Counted from the stretch's first letter, positions 27,140-37,267 are shown. The stretch: 47,052 bases of DNA from Acaryochloris sp. IP29b_bin.137 (GCF_028285745.1 NZ_JANQOP010000246.1:1-47052), one strand, 5' to 3'. Notes: generated by a model from the sequence alone, not told the origin. Made by a program: numbers and translations.

Positions 27140-27287
27140 GAAAAATCTCCTGTCACTAGAATGAACGGCAACAGCCGTAGCTTTGGCTTACAATCTCCAC
27201 TATCAGATCATTTTCAAATCAATTCTTGTAGTCAATTGCTGAGTTTTAGTAAAAACTTGCGCCTCAGGGTTTCCCCAGACCGGTCCT

Positions 27288-28184
27288 ATGCAGAGCCAAA
27301 TTAGTTTTGTTGATAGTCAAACCTTAGCCCCCAAGCCGGATATCAACGCTGGCCAAGTTTTGATATCGAGCAAAGAGTTGGCCTGGGACGGCATTTACAT
27401 TGAACAGGGGGAAAACGAGGAATTTACACCTGATGATGTAACGGTGGCCCAGCATTATTTTGCAATGAATATTGGCCCAGCCTTTGAATGGGAGTGGAAG
27501 GATGGTCAGACTTTTAAGAGCCATCGCTATGAAACAGGCGACTTATGGGTGAATCCAGCGGGAGTTCCGTTTTCCCACCGGATTAATCAACAGAATCAAT
27601 TTATCTTGCTCACCATCGAGCCCCAAAAGGTCGTAGAACTGCTGCCCGACCACTCCTTACTGGAGCGCCAGGCCTTCAGACGACAACATCAGGCCAAGGA
27701 TAAGCATTTGCAAACCCTAATCCGGGCCTTGCTAGTTGAAGCAGAGATGGGAGGCCCCAATGGTCGTCTCTATGCTGATACCCTATCAACGGCATTAGTT
27801 ACTCATTTTGTGAATCACTACAGCCTGCCCCCCTCTGTCAATCTTCTCAAGCCACATCCAACTCAGAGCAAGAAATTAGCGCATGTCATTGACTATATCG
27901 AAGGGCATCTAACGGCAGATCTAAGCTTGTCGGATCTCTCACTAGAAGCAGGTTTGAGCAAGTTCCATTTTTCACGATTATTCAAGGATGAGATCGGACT
28001 GACACCACATAAGTATGTACTTAAACGCCGTATTGAAAAGGCCACCCAATTGCTTAAACAAGGAGAAACCGTCGCTCAGGTTGCTTATTTCTTAGGTTTT
28101 ACAGACCAATCTCACTTCACCCGCGTGTTTAAGCAATTTAAGGGAGTGACGCCAAAGGGCTTCATCAACCCAAAAATTCGATGA
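27288..28184 (+). CDS. AraC-family transcriptional regulator
   Basis: A 298-residue regulator. The C-terminal 100 residues hold two helix-turn-helix units: DLSLSDLSLEAGLSKFHFSR and VAQVAYFLGFTDQSHFTRVF, the latter followed by the family ending GVTPKGF. The N-terminal part (about residues 1-170) looks like a cupin-type sensor. It is divergent from the aldo/keto reductase gene, with the shared intergenic region likely holding its operator. The inducer is not known. Confidence 0.92.
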   Translation: MQSQISFVDSQTLAPKPDINAGQVLISSKELAWDGIYIEQGENEEFTPDDVTVAQHYFAMNIGPAFEWEWKDGQTFKSHRYETGDLWVNPAGVPFSHRINQQNQFILLTIEPQKVVELLPDHSLLERQAFRRQHQAKDKHLQTLIRALLVEAEMGGPNGRLYADTLSTALVTHFVNHYSLPPSVNLLKPHPTQSKKLAHVIDYIEGHLTADLSLSDLSLEAGLSKFHFSRLFKDEIGLTPHKYVLKRRIEKATQLLKQGETVAQVAYFLGFTDQSHFTRVFKQFKGVTPKGFINPKIR

Positions 28185-28306
28185 AGGTAAATGTGCATAT
28201 ATTCTGAAAGCTTTAGCGTTTGGCTAACGAACGGGGTTCAACGGGAATGCACTGCTCTGGTTCCCGCAAAACTCTCTCTTCTCAGCCATCCTCCCTTATA
28301 TCAACT

Positions 28307-28972
28307 ATGAAACGGGCTAAATCCCTCACCCCACGCAAAAGTCTGTTTCTCCTAACCGTAGTGTGTGTGGTCGCGACTGGAATTGCTCTATTGGTAATGG
28401 GAAAGCTTGACACTGCCCAAATTAAGGGGCTGGTTAACCGCGCAGGCATCTGGGGACCGATTTATTACATCTTGGCCTATGTGATTGCGACCCTATTGGT
28501 GTTGCCTTCAACAGCCCTAAACCTTACGGGAGGGGGGTTGTTCGGCCCTTGGCTAGGGACCCTGTGGACCAGTCTTGCCGCCATTATTGCTGCAGTTGTG
28601 GCCTTTTATTTCAGTCGCACTATTGGCCGCGAGCCCATTGCAAAACGATTGGCGGGACGCTGGCAAAAAATGGATGCTGAGGTCAAGCGCGGTGGCCTAT
28701 TTTACATGTTTGCGATTCGGTTAATGCCGATCATGCCTTATGGTCTGGTTAACTTTGCGGCGGGTCTCACCTCTATCCGCTTTCGCGATTTCCTGATCGG
28801 GACAATCTTGGGCACTATTCCCAGCGTCTTGCCCTTTGTCCTCATCGGTAGCTCAAGTGTACAAGCCCTCAACTCTGGTAATGTTGCCCCTTTAATCGGT
28901 GCCTTAGCACTGACCGGAATCCTGGTTGCGGGTTCGACCTATTGGCGACAAAAACGGCTCAAGCGGAGTTGA
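28307..28972 (+). CDS. TVP38/TMEM64 (VTT domain) membrane protein
   Basis: About 221 residues of the VTT/DedA-like family. The signature is LPSTALNLTGGGLFGPWLGT followed by a helix containing FYFSRTIGREP, then RLMPIMPYGLVNFAAGL. Family members are membrane proteins implicated in lipid scrambling and membrane homeostasis. The frame opens at a TTG at 28220, but ATG 28307 places a basic N-terminus just before the first helix and is preferred. The gene ends 77 bases before fabD on the same strand, so a lipid-linked role would fit the context. Confidence 0.8.
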   Translation: MKRAKSLTPRKSLFLLTVVCVVATGIALLVMGKLDTAQIKGLVNRAGIWGPIYYILAYVIATLLVLPSTALNLTGGGLFGPWLGTLWTSLAAIIAAVVAFYFSRTIGREPIAKRLAGRWQKMDAEVKRGGLFYMFAIRLMPIMPYGLVNFAAGLTSIRFRDFLIGTILGTIPSVLPFVLIGSSSVQALNSGNVAPLIGALALTGILVAGSTYWRQKRLKRS

Positions 28973-29049
28973 CGCTTCCGAAAAAGTGTCGTGAACGATA
29001 CCGTTCAGTGCAAAACTGGAGGATGGAGCTGACGCAATAATCTAGAAAT

Positions 29050-29931
29050 ATGACCAAAACAGCATGGGTATTTCCTGGGCAAGGGTCCCAGGCCATTGGC
29101 ATGGGCCTCGACCTCCTCAACACCGAAATCGGTAAACAACGGTTTGAAGCTGCAGAAAGCATCTTGGGATGGTCCGTCCCCGAAGTGTGCGGGGAGGATG
29201 AAACCCGCCTCTCCCAAACAAATTACACCCAGCCCTGCTTATACGTGGTGTCTGCTATCTTTTCCGACCTACTGGCCGAAAAAGGACTGAAGCCCGATTT
29301 AGTCGCGGGTCATAGTTTGGGAGAATATGTGGCGCTTTACTCCGCCCAGGTCTTCGACTTTGAATCAGGCTTAAAGCTAGTGCAAAAACGCTCTACCCTG
29401 ATGTCTCAAGCTTCTGATGGCAAAATGGCAGCTCTGATGGGATTCGATCGCGATCAGCTCAGTCAAACCGTTGACAGTACCGATGGCGTGGTCTTGGCCA
29501 ATGATAACCATGCCGGTCAAGTCGTCATTTCTGGCACACCAGCCGCTGTGGATAACGTCTTAGGCAGTATTAAAGTTAAGCGGGCAGTGGAGCTGAATGT
29601 CAGCGGTGCCTTCCATTCACCCCTAATGGCGGATGCTGCAGGGGAGTATGAATCGGTCCTCAATTCCATCGACTTTAAACCTGCACTAGTGCCCGTTGTC
29701 TCTAATGTGGAACCAACGCCTTCGACAGACCCCGCTACCCTCCAAACTCGATTGATTCAGCAAATGACAGGTCCGGTACGCTGGCGGGAAACGGCTCTCG
29801 TCTTTGCCGATCACGGGATTGAATCCGTGATGGAAGTGGGACCTGGCAAAGTCTTAACGGGGTTAGTCAAGCGCACTTGCAAAGAAATAGCGTTAACGAA
29901 TATCAATAGCTTAGAAAGCATCCCCGCTTAG
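29050..29931 (+). CDS. fabD: Malonyl-CoA:ACP transacylase FabD
   Basis: FabD loads malonyl groups from CoA onto acyl carrier protein for fatty acid synthesis. The protein has 293 residues. The oxyanion Gln is in WVFPGQGSQAIGMG, the nucleophile Ser in VAGHSLGEYVALY (GHSLG), an Arg-containing helix is VQKRSTLM, and the catalytic His is in VSGAFHSPLM. The start is ATG at 29050. It is followed by plsC after a short gap holding a hairpin, so the two probably form a lipid-synthesis operon. Confidence 0.96.
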   Translation: MTKTAWVFPGQGSQAIGMGLDLLNTEIGKQRFEAAESILGWSVPEVCGEDETRLSQTNYTQPCLYVVSAIFSDLLAEKGLKPDLVAGHSLGEYVALYSAQVFDFESGLKLVQKRSTLMSQASDGKMAALMGFDRDQLSQTVDSTDGVVLANDNHAGQVVISGTPAAVDNVLGSIKVKRAVELNVSGAFHSPLMADAAGEYESVLNSIDFKPALVPVVSNVEPTPSTDPATLQTRLIQQMTGPVRWRETALVFADHGIESVMEVGPGKVLTGLVKRTCKEIALTNINSLESIPA

Positions 29932-29940
29932 GTTTAGACA

Positions 29941-29965
29941 GGGGTTAACCCGGTCGGTTAACCTC
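29941..29965 (+). terminator. Hairpin between fabD and plsC
   Basis: GGGGTTAACC and GGTTAACCTC pair across a CGGTC loop with a single mismatch, and AATTT follows. The T run is weak, so it may attenuate transcription or set the ratio of the two genes rather than act as a full terminator. The arms contain the palindrome GGTTAACC and could also be a binding site. Confidence 0.45.
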
Positions 29966-30007
29966 AATTTGATATCGTCAGTTGAGTTCCTTGCCAAGGT
30001 TCGCCCC

Positions 30008-30646
30008 ATGCCCCAACAGCGTGAGCCCACAATTAGCTTAGCCCTCTACCACCTGTTCAAGTGGACGGTGGTCAGCCCCTCTTTGCATGTCTATTTTCGG
30101 GGGCGCATTCATAATGCCGAACGGGTTCCACAGCAAGGTCCACTCGTAGTGGTCAGTAACCATGCCAGTGACTTTGACCCGCCGATTTTATCCAACTGTA
30201 TGCGTCGCCCTGTGGCATATATGGCTAAACAGGAACTCTTTGAGGTGCCGGTTTTATCGACGTTGATTCGCTGGTATGGCGCCTACCCTGTCAACCGAGG
30301 GTCAGCTGATCGCAGTGCGATCCGGGCAGCCTTAGCCTCCTTAGATCAGGGATGGGCCGTGGGCCTATTTTTGCAGGGCACCCGCACTGTAGACGGACGA
30401 ATTACCAATCCCAAACAGGGAGCAGCGTTAATTGCCAGTAAGATTCAGGCTCCTTTGCTGCCGGTTTGCCTCTGGGGAACCGAAAGAATTATTCCCAAAG
30501 GTCAGAAATTTCCTCGCAGTGTACCGTTAACGATTCGGATTGGCGAGCCTATTCCACCGCCTACCAGTCGCGATCGCACAGAACTCGCAGCGGTGACTCA
30601 ACAATGTGCCGATATCATTAATGCCATGCATGATTTAGGTCGTTAA
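30008..30646 (+). CDS. plsC: 1-acyl-sn-glycerol-3-phosphate acyltransferase (PlsC family)
   Basis: This enzyme makes phosphatidic acid from lysophosphatidic acid at the membrane. It has 212 residues from ATG 30008. The family box VVSNHASDFDPPIL has the catalytic His and Asp (H-x4-D), followed by the acceptor-binding YPVNRGSADRSA and FLQGTRTVDG. Block 4 is LPVCLWGTERIIPKG. A TTG at 29969 opens the frame, but the ATG is better. It lies downstream of fabD and upstream of def on the same strand. Confidence 0.9.
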   Translation: MPQQREPTISLALYHLFKWTVVSPSLHVYFRGRIHNAERVPQQGPLVVVSNHASDFDPPILSNCMRRPVAYMAKQELFEVPVLSTLIRWYGAYPVNRGSADRSAIRAALASLDQGWAVGLFLQGTRTVDGRITNPKQGAALIASKIQAPLLPVCLWGTERIIPKGQKFPRSVPLTIRIGEPIPPPTSRDRTELAAVTQQCADIINAMHDLGR

Positions 30647-30695
30647 AATTGAATCATTTTATTGAATCACTTTGAAATAGAGGGGAGAACGATTG

Positions 30696-31226
30696 ATGTC
30701 AGCCATGCCACTTGAAGTGCTCCAGCTCGGTCATCCTAAACTCCGACAACCAGCCCGACTGGTCGACGATCCCAACCTTCCAGAGATCCAAAACCTCATT
30801 GACGACTTAATGAGGACCATGAAGCAAGCCAACGGAGTAGGCATTGCCGCGCCTCAAGTGGGGGTCGATCTTCAAGTGGTGATTGTTGCCTCCCGGCCCA
30901 CCCTGAGATATCCCCATGCCCCTCAGATGGCTCCGATTGCAATGATTAACCCTCAAATTACCGATAGAGGGACAGAATTAATGAAAGATTGGGAAGGCTG
31001 TTTGAGTGTCCCAGGGATTCGGGGCTTAGTCCCACGTTCTTCTGAGATTTCCGTTGCATACCAAGATCGTAACGGCAACGCTCAACGGCGATCCTTCTGC
31101 GACTTCGTCGCCCGCATTATTCAACACGAGTGCGATCATTTACAAGGCTATGTATTTATTGATCGGGTGGAAACCACTCGGGAACTTATCAGCGAAAATG
31201 AATATCACAAGCTATTAATTCCTTAG
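30696..31226 (+). CDS. def: Peptide deformylase
   Basis: Def removes the formyl group from nascent peptides. It has about 176 residues. All three metal-site motifs are intact: GVGIAAPQVG, EGCLSVPG with the metal-binding Cys, and QHECDHLQG with two metal-binding His and the catalytic Glu. The start ATG 30696 follows an AGGGGAG ribosome site; a TTG three bases upstream is also in frame. It lies 49 bases after plsC. Confidence 0.96.
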   Translation: MSAMPLEVLQLGHPKLRQPARLVDDPNLPEIQNLIDDLMRTMKQANGVGIAAPQVGVDLQVVIVASRPTLRYPHAPQMAPIAMINPQITDRGTELMKDWEGCLSVPGIRGLVPRSSEISVAYQDRNGNAQRRSFCDFVARIIQHECDHLQGYVFIDRVETTRELISENEYHKLLIP

Positions 31227-31562
31227 TGTTGGAGTGACTTAAGCAACAATAATCAAGAATTGGCAATATTTTTATCTTGAGGTATGATTTGATACATTCC
31301 CTCCGCTGCAAAGGTTTATAGGATCGACTTTAACCTATCTCTACCGCAGAAAGAGATCGATGTTGGTGGGTTTCTGACCTTTTGCAATTTTCAATGTTTT
31401 AGGTGATCAACGTCACTTATTTTTTCCCAGGGAACGCAAACAATTAATCTTATCGGATGAATGTAACTTTGTTGGCAGCACTGAACTGACTACCCTCGTA
31501 GAATCAAGCCATAGTTGACTAGACCGAGCCTTTGTACTCCCATATTTTCTATATGAGTTGAT
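31227..31562. other. Intergenic region, nothing firmly recognised
   Basis: A 336-base AT-rich gap between def and the glycosylphosphotransferase gene. It must hold the promoter of the latter, but I could not fix convincing -35 and -10 boxes. No RNA gene or repeat was recognised. Confidence 0.4.
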
Positions 31563-32960
31563 ATGAGCCATAATTTCCATTGGGCTCTCCGAGCCAATAC
31601 ATCAATCGTTACGTTGGTGCAGCGACTCCTAGATCCAACGTTGGCAGTGCTGTTGCTGGTGATTTTGGCCCAGTTTTATGACATCTCCTTCACCACTAGT
31701 CTGCAATTTTTTTCCCTAACCGTATTTTTATTGATATTGCCCGTCTTTAAGACCATGGGCATGTATCGTCCTTATCGAAGTTTGGCCCCCCGATTGCTAA
31801 CCATCAGATTGGTGATGGGATGGACAATCGTTATGGGCTTGATGCTGTTTATCGGCTTTACGACTAAGACATCAGTTATCTTTTCTAGAGCGCTAATCCT
31901 AACCTGGTCATGCCTTGTTCCGGTTGGGCTGCTAGCCGTCCACTACATCGTCTGGGCAGTCCTGCGTCAACTTCGCCTGTCTGGGCGCAATTCTAAATCT
32001 GCCGTGATTGCTGGGGTGAATAAGGTCAGTCTAGATTTGGCGGAGCAAATCCGTGAGTCCAAAGACTTGGGGATTCGGTTAAAGGGGTTCTTTGACGATC
32101 AGCCCCCACAGGAACTACCGGAGATCGCAGTTATTGGGACGTTGGCAGAGGTCCCAGATTATGTCCGCCAGCACCATATTGATGTCGTCTATCTGGCTTG
32201 TGCGGCTGACGATGAGCCGCGATTTGCTGAATTGATTGAGGCGCTGCAAGATACAACAGCCTGTGTTTATTTTGTTCCCAGTCTGTTGATGTATAGCCTG
32301 ATGCACGGTCGCTCTTATGAAATTAATGGTGTGCCCTTGATTTCGATCTGGGAAATTCCCTTTTCAGATTTGCAATATGTCCTTAAACGAGCAATTGATG
32401 TGGTCCTATCGGGTTTGGCGCTCGTCGCCCTTTCGCCAGTGATGACCGTAATTGCTATCGCAGTCAAGTTATCTTCGCCAGGGCCAATTCTATTTAAGCA
32501 ACGTCGATATGGACTCAATGGGCAGGAAATCATTGTTTATAAGTTTCGCTCCATGGTTGTGATGGAAGATGGTGGTTCGGTGGTTCAGGCTACTCGGGGT
32601 GACCGCCGCATCACACCGCTCGGTGCCTTTTTAAGGAAGACCTCTTTGGATGAGCTGCCTCAGTTTTTGAATGTGTGGCAAGGCCGCATGAGTTTAGTCG
32701 GCCCCCGTCCCCACGCGGTAGCCCACAATGAAATGTATCGGAAGCTTATTAGCGGCTATATGCTGCGCCATAAGGTCAAGCCTGGAATTACGGGTTGGGC
32801 TCAAGTCAATGGTTGTCGAGGCGAGACCGAAACTTTAGACAAGATGAAACGACGGATTGACTACGATTTGGAATATCTTAAGAACTGGTCATTAAGCCTG
32901 GATATTCACATCCTCTTGAAAACGGCCTTTGTTTTTCTGAGAGATCAGAATGCCTATTAA
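31563..32960 (+). CDS. Polyprenyl glycosylphosphotransferase (WcaJ-like)
   Basis: A 465-residue enzyme that transfers a sugar-1-phosphate onto undecaprenyl phosphate, the first step of exopolysaccharide or capsule repeat assembly. About four N-terminal membrane helices come first, followed by a CoA-binding-like domain (SAVIAGVNKVSLDLAEQI). The C-terminal sugar transferase domain has SPGPILFKQRRYGLNGQ, IVYKFRSMVV, LRKTSLDELPQFLNVW and MSLVGPRPH. The signatures KPGITGWAQVNG and RIDYDLEYLKNWSLSLDI complete it. The start is ATG at 31563. It stands alone, far from the other sugar genes at the left of the window. Confidence 0.94.
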   Translation: MSHNFHWALRANTSIVTLVQRLLDPTLAVLLLVILAQFYDISFTTSLQFFSLTVFLLILPVFKTMGMYRPYRSLAPRLLTIRLVMGWTIVMGLMLFIGFTTKTSVIFSRALILTWSCLVPVGLLAVHYIVWAVLRQLRLSGRNSKSAVIAGVNKVSLDLAEQIRESKDLGIRLKGFFDDQPPQELPEIAVIGTLAEVPDYVRQHHIDVVYLACAADDEPRFAELIEALQDTTACVYFVPSLLMYSLMHGRSYEINGVPLISIWEIPFSDLQYVLKRAIDVVLSGLALVALSPVMTVIAIAVKLSSPGPILFKQRRYGLNGQEIIVYKFRSMVVMEDGGSVVQATRGDRRITPLGAFLRKTSLDELPQFLNVWQGRMSLVGPRPHAVAHNEMYRKLISGYMLRHKVKPGITGWAQVNGCRGETETLDKMKRRIDYDLEYLKNWSLSLDIHILLKTAFVFLRDQNAY

Positions 32961-33191
32961 TAACAGGCTGACTCAATGGATTCGGGTCCACTTGGGAAAC
33001 TCTAGGGTATAGTTCAGCGTCATAATAAGCACATTGGTACATGTTGCGTATCTCTATGGCCTGGTATATTTAGCGGAATAGGGTTCCCCATCTAGACGAA
33101 TTGAGTCATTGCGGGATCTTCGTATTTAATCCGCTCCATCTGCTAGGCAAAGGAATAGGCATAATGTTGCTGTTTTGTGTCTGGTGACTCT

Positions 33192-34058
33192 ATGAATGAC
33201 TTGACCCCTCAGGGGCAGTTGCCCATTTATCAGCGTGTTGTTGCTGTAACTGCTTTAGCAACGAGTATTGCGATCTCAACTCCCAAGCCAGCTCAAGCCG
33301 TTCCCTTGAGAGACTTGATATTTCGAGGGATTCAGGTCATTCAACTGTCTAATCTTTCGGAACGGCAAGAACACGATCTAGGGGAACAAATTCACCGAAA
33401 TTTACTGAATCAGGGCATGCGACTCCATCAGGGGCGCACGCTAAATCGCTATGTGAATCGCATTGGTCAACGACTTGTGGAAGCGGGCGCAAAGCGGCGG
33501 AGAGTCGCCTATCGTTTTCAGGTGGTGGATGATTCTCGGATCAATGCCTTTGCTACTATGGGCGGTCGAGTGTACGTCACCACAGGTTTGATTAGGGCAG
33601 CCGATAATGAAGCCCAGCTCGCCAGTGTTATTGGTCATGAAATCGGCCACATTGACCGTAAACACTTGGTTAAGCAAATTCGGAAAACGATGGTAGCCCA
33701 AGGCCTAACTACAGCTATCACGGGTTCCAACCGAAGCCAAGTCGCCAATATCGGCGTTAATTTATTAGTCAGTCGTCCCCAAAGCCGCAGTGATGAGTAT
33801 GATGCGGATCGAGAAGGGTTGCGTATTTTAAGGGCAGCCGATTACGCCACTTCAGCAATGCCTGTATTTATGCGTAAACTGGTCTCTAGCCGATCCACCC
33901 CCACCTTTTTGAGTACGCACCCAGCCGTACCGGATCGGATTATACGCCTGGAAAATGCCATTCGCTCCGGCCCCAAAAACGAGTGCGATCGCAACCCAGA
34001 TATTAGTAGCTGTGGTCTAAGCCAGAGTCGCCACCGTCAAATCGTCGGTCGCCGTTAA
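33192..34058 (+). CDS. M48-family metalloprotease (secreted)
   Basis: About 288 residues. A Sec signal peptide ends near AQAVPL. The Zn site is GHEIGHIDRKH (H-E-x-x-H), with the third ligand in RSDEYDADREGLRIL, typical of M48. A further family block is NAFATMGGRVYVTTGLI, upstream of the catalytic helix. The end has the THPAVPDRI motif of the BepA-like group. It probably acts in envelope or membrane protein quality control. The ATG at 33192 is preferred over GTG 33177 because it lies closer to the hydrophobic segment. Confidence 0.93.
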   Translation: MNDLTPQGQLPIYQRVVAVTALATSIAISTPKPAQAVPLRDLIFRGIQVIQLSNLSERQEHDLGEQIHRNLLNQGMRLHQGRTLNRYVNRIGQRLVEAGAKRRRVAYRFQVVDDSRINAFATMGGRVYVTTGLIRAADNEAQLASVIGHEIGHIDRKHLVKQIRKTMVAQGLTTAITGSNRSQVANIGVNLLVSRPQSRSDEYDADREGLRILRAADYATSAMPVFMRKLVSSRSTPTFLSTHPAVPDRIIRLENAIRSGPKNECDRNPDISSCGLSQSRHRQIVGRR

Positions 34059-34204
34059 GATTCAGTTAGCTTCGCAATACAGCCAAACCCCCTTTGTAAA
34101 GCCCCACGTTTAGAGCCATCTTAGGAACCAAATCCACAGGTTGAAATACGCTCAGTCAACTGAGTAATAAATCTGGATGCTACAAGAATATACCCGTCTC
34201 ATCA

Positions 34205-35152
34205 TCAAAGTTCAATCTTAAAAAGAGTGGGTTCTCCTTGAGGTGCTCCATCATAAATAATAATGGCAGTCATTTTCGTACCATTGTCTTCAAGAACGGT
34301 AACTCCTTCAGCTTTTGCTTCAGGATATTTCTCTGGTCTTGGTATCTCGCCAATGAGTTGACAATAATCAGACGTAGTGGGTCTGTCTTCTCCAGGAATG
34401 GTATCTTTACCATTCCATAAGTACAGTTGATAAGGTCCTGGAGCATCTCCTACAGGACCTGCAATTAGGAGGAAACCCGCTTTAACTCTGGTGATATCCC
34501 GAATACCATTCCCAGCTAATTGAACATAGCGTAATTCGTAATCCAGTAAATCATCGAATTCAGCTACCATAACGGGTACATAGTTGCCTCGCAAAACAGG
34601 TCCACGGAACCCAATATAGAGCTGTTTATCATGAACTGCTAGACCTTCTATATCAATACCATTCTCTTTACTAGGAATATTGAGAAACCGGCTAAGAACA
34701 ATATTTTGCTCCAAAACATCCTTAAGTTGGGTATTCAATTCTCGTTTTAAAGGTTGCCCTGTGTTCGAGTCTAATTTCAGCTTAAAAATTGTATTTTTCT
34801 TTGTTTCTTGAACGACCGTTGCTAATCTCTGGCGGTTCACCAAATACGTTTTGGATGTCTTAATCGTTTTTCTCTTCGCTGAGTGAGATCCAATGACGTA
34901 GAGAATGCTCTCCTTATCAATAGCCATACCTTCAATATCAATTTCTTCATCACTATCATCATTAGTGGATAAAGAGATATTGGATATTACAGAATAGCCT
35001 TTTTCTTCTTGGCGGAGGAGCTGTACCACGTCCTTACTTTCATCAGAACCGATAGCTAGAAAATCCTTGAACGCAACTATGGCGCTAATATCATCCTCTT
35101 GATGGACAGAACCTTCAAACTTTATCTGTTCTTGATATTGGATCTTAGGCAT
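34205..35152 (-). CDS. DUF3616 family protein
   Basis: A 315-residue protein with a beta-propeller-like repeating texture. The block EIDIEGMAIDKESILYVIGS and the parallel GIDIEGLAVHDKQLYIGFRG are typical of DUF3616. No signal peptide or metal motif is clear. Family function is unknown. It is the last gene of the leftward run and has no obvious partner. The start is ATG at 35152. About 250 bases separate it from the end of the antiporter gene. Confidence 0.75.
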   Translation of the reverse strand: MPKIQYQEQIKFEGSVHQEDDISAIVAFKDFLAIGSDESKDVVQLLRQEEKGYSVISNISLSTNDDSDEEIDIEGMAIDKESILYVIGSHSAKRKTIKTSKTYLVNRQRLATVVQETKKNTIFKLKLDSNTGQPLKRELNTQLKDVLEQNIVLSRFLNIPSKENGIDIEGLAVHDKQLYIGFRGPVLRGNYVPVMVAEFDDLLDYELRYVQLAGNGIRDITRVKAGFLLIAGPVGDAPGPYQLYLWNGKDTIPGEDRPTTSDYCQLIGEIPRPEKYPEAKAEGVTVLEDNGTKMTAIIIYDGAPQGEPTLFKIEL

Positions 35153-35398
35153 TTCTCGTAAGCTGAAATATAGTTTTTAACTCAATAGAAAACCAATGGC
35201 GTACCCGATACATCCATATCAGCAGGGTTCGTCAGTAAGAGCTATTGATTTTGACCTATAGGATACAACATCAATCTAAATGAGTCAGTGCTTTTTCATG
35301 ATTTAAAAGAACTGAAACTGCCCAAAGATAAAGTCAAATTCCCCCAACTTCTAGCTGTCTACGCCCACATTAAATTAGAGGAAGGTAACGCTTGTATA

Positions 35399-37267
35399 TC
35401 AGGAAGAGGCTGGCAACACTGCTGCTGGCAACATAGAAGGACCGAGTTTAGGTTTGGGAATGTGGAGACCGTAGGTGATGCGATCGCAAGGTTGCCACTC
35501 TTCATCCGCCTTAGCGATACGCAGTTGGTCTTGACGTTGAACCAATAGCGGAATAACCGTTCCAGCATTAATCAGGGCTTGCAAGTGATCGCGCTGTCGC
35601 TTGAACTTATGCTCATCCATATCCAAAACCGTATCGGTAATTTTGACTTCATTGGTACTGAGATACTGACTCCATTCTTTTATGGAGAGCTGATGGGAAA
35701 AGGCCCGCTTCACTCCTGGACTAGCAAGTTTTCCTGCCGGTTCAGCCACTTCCGTCTCTGGAGACTGATCGGGATAGACTGCCAACACCCGAGGCGGCCG
35801 AAACTCTTCCATGACTCGCTGAGCCAACACAGAGTTCACTTCTGAATTGCTGGTGGCCGTCAAAAATGTCCCAATAGAGGCCAAACCAATATTGTCCAGA
35901 GCATCCATATTGAGCGCACTGGTCCGAAAAACCGTCAGATTTTCCGCCTTGGCCTGCTTACAGTATTCGGGGTTGGCATCAATCATCACCACATCTTCGC
36001 CCCGACTCTTAATCAGATGGGCCACGGTCCGACCAAACGGATTGCAACCCACAATCATGGCCCCTCTCGCCTCATCGGATCGCACCCGCAACCAACCGGC
36101 TACCCAGCGTGCCGAAAGCCCCTGAACACAAACCGTCAGAATAATCGTTAAGAACACAAGGGCTTTGATGGCGTCACCACCGTTAATACCCTGCTTCGTC
36201 AGGGAAATAGCAAACAAGGAGGCCACTGAGGCTGCCACAATCCCCCGGGGAGCCACCCAGGATAAAAATGCTTTCTGCCGCCAGTTCAGGTCACTTGACC
36301 AGGTCGAGATCAAGACATTCAGGGGACGAACGACCAACATCAAAGCAGCAACGGTATAGGTCCCACCCCAGCCCAAGGCAAAAATACTGGCAATGGATAA
36401 ATCAGCAGACAGCAAAATAAATAAGACTGAAATGGCCAGAATACTCAGCTGGTTTTTAAACCGAAGTAATAATCGTTCTTCTGGCAACGCCGCAATTTTC
36501 AGCATGATGCCCGCTGCAACGGCTGTCATTAATCCAGACTCGCTGATTAAGGCTTGTGATAAGCCGAACAAGCCCCAGAGGCCTGCCAACACGGATAAGT
36601 TCTTTAAGTCTTCTGATAAGAATCGCGCTTGCTTTAAAAACAAACCCAGGAGCCAGCCGCCGCCAATCCCAATAATGCCGCCTATCCCTAGACGTAGGAG
36701 CAAGCCGCTGACAATGGTAAAAGGATCGGCATTCCCTTGCAGCACAATATTGAGCACGACAACCGCCAAAATTGCGCCAACGGGATCAATTAAAACCCCC
36801 TCGCCCTCCAATAGTGTAGACACCTGACGGTCGGCATTTACCTGTTTGAGTAAAGGAGCCACCACCGTCGGCCCCGTGACCACCACCAAGGAGGCATAAA
36901 GAAAGGCGATTTGCCAGGGAAATTCACTCAGCCAGTGGGCCGCCAGTCCACCTCCAAAAAGGGTGACCAATGCCCCCACGGTTACCAAATTTCTCAAACT
37001 AGTGGAAACTTCTTCCACCTCTCTCAACTGTAGGTTGAGCCCCCCTTCAAACAAGATGAGCGCCACACAGAGGGAAACCATCACCTCCAAGCCATTCCCT
37101 AATAGGCTGGGATGAAGGACCCCAAAACCGCTAGGACCCATGGCAATGCCGAATAGCAGTAGGAACACAATACTGGGGACTTTGAGAAAATCAGCAATGA
37201 CCTGGGCTGAAATCCCTGCTACAACAGTGATCACCATTAACAGGGTAATTTCTAAATTTCCTTCCAT
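35399..37267 (-). CDS. Cation/proton antiporter with C-terminal TrkA-N domain
   Basis: A 622-residue CPA-family sodium (or potassium)/proton antiporter. The membrane half has family signatures LILFEGGLNLQ, VVTGPTVVAPLL and LLEGEGVLIDPVGAI (the ion-binding Asp region), with about 12 helices. The soluble C-terminal part starts near residue 405 with a Rossmann-like RGAMIVGCNPFGRTVAHL; the usual G-x-G-x-x-G is altered to GCNPFG, so nucleotide binding is uncertain. It acts in pH and salt homeostasis. The start is ATG at 37267. Confidence 0.9.
   Translation of the reverse strand: MEGNLEITLLMVITVVAGISAQVIADFLKVPSIVFLLLFGIAMGPSGFGVLHPSLLGNGLEVMVSLCVALILFEGGLNLQLREVEEVSTSLRNLVTVGALVTLFGGGLAAHWLSEFPWQIAFLYASLVVVTGPTVVAPLLKQVNADRQVSTLLEGEGVLIDPVGAILAVVVLNIVLQGNADPFTIVSGLLLRLGIGGIIGIGGGWLLGLFLKQARFLSEDLKNLSVLAGLWGLFGLSQALISESGLMTAVAAGIMLKIAALPEERLLLRFKNQLSILAISVLFILLSADLSIASIFALGWGGTYTVAALMLVVRPLNVLISTWSSDLNWRQKAFLSWVAPRGIVAASVASLFAISLTKQGINGGDAIKALVFLTIILTVCVQGLSARWVAGWLRVRSDEARGAMIVGCNPFGRTVAHLIKSRGEDVVMIDANPEYCKQAKAENLTVFRTSALNMDALDNIGLASIGTFLTATSNSEVNSVLAQRVMEEFRPPRVLAVYPDQSPETEVAEPAGKLASPGVKRAFSHQLSIKEWSQYLSTNEVKITDTVLDMDEHKFKRQRDHLQALINAGTVIPLLVQRQDQLRIAKADEEWQPCDRITYGLHIPKPKLGPSMLPAAVLPASS

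Noticed and set aside
32969..33105. Inverted TGACTCAAT/ATTGAGTCA about 130 bases apart
   Set aside because: Nine-base arms at this distance are expected by chance and no element features lie between them.
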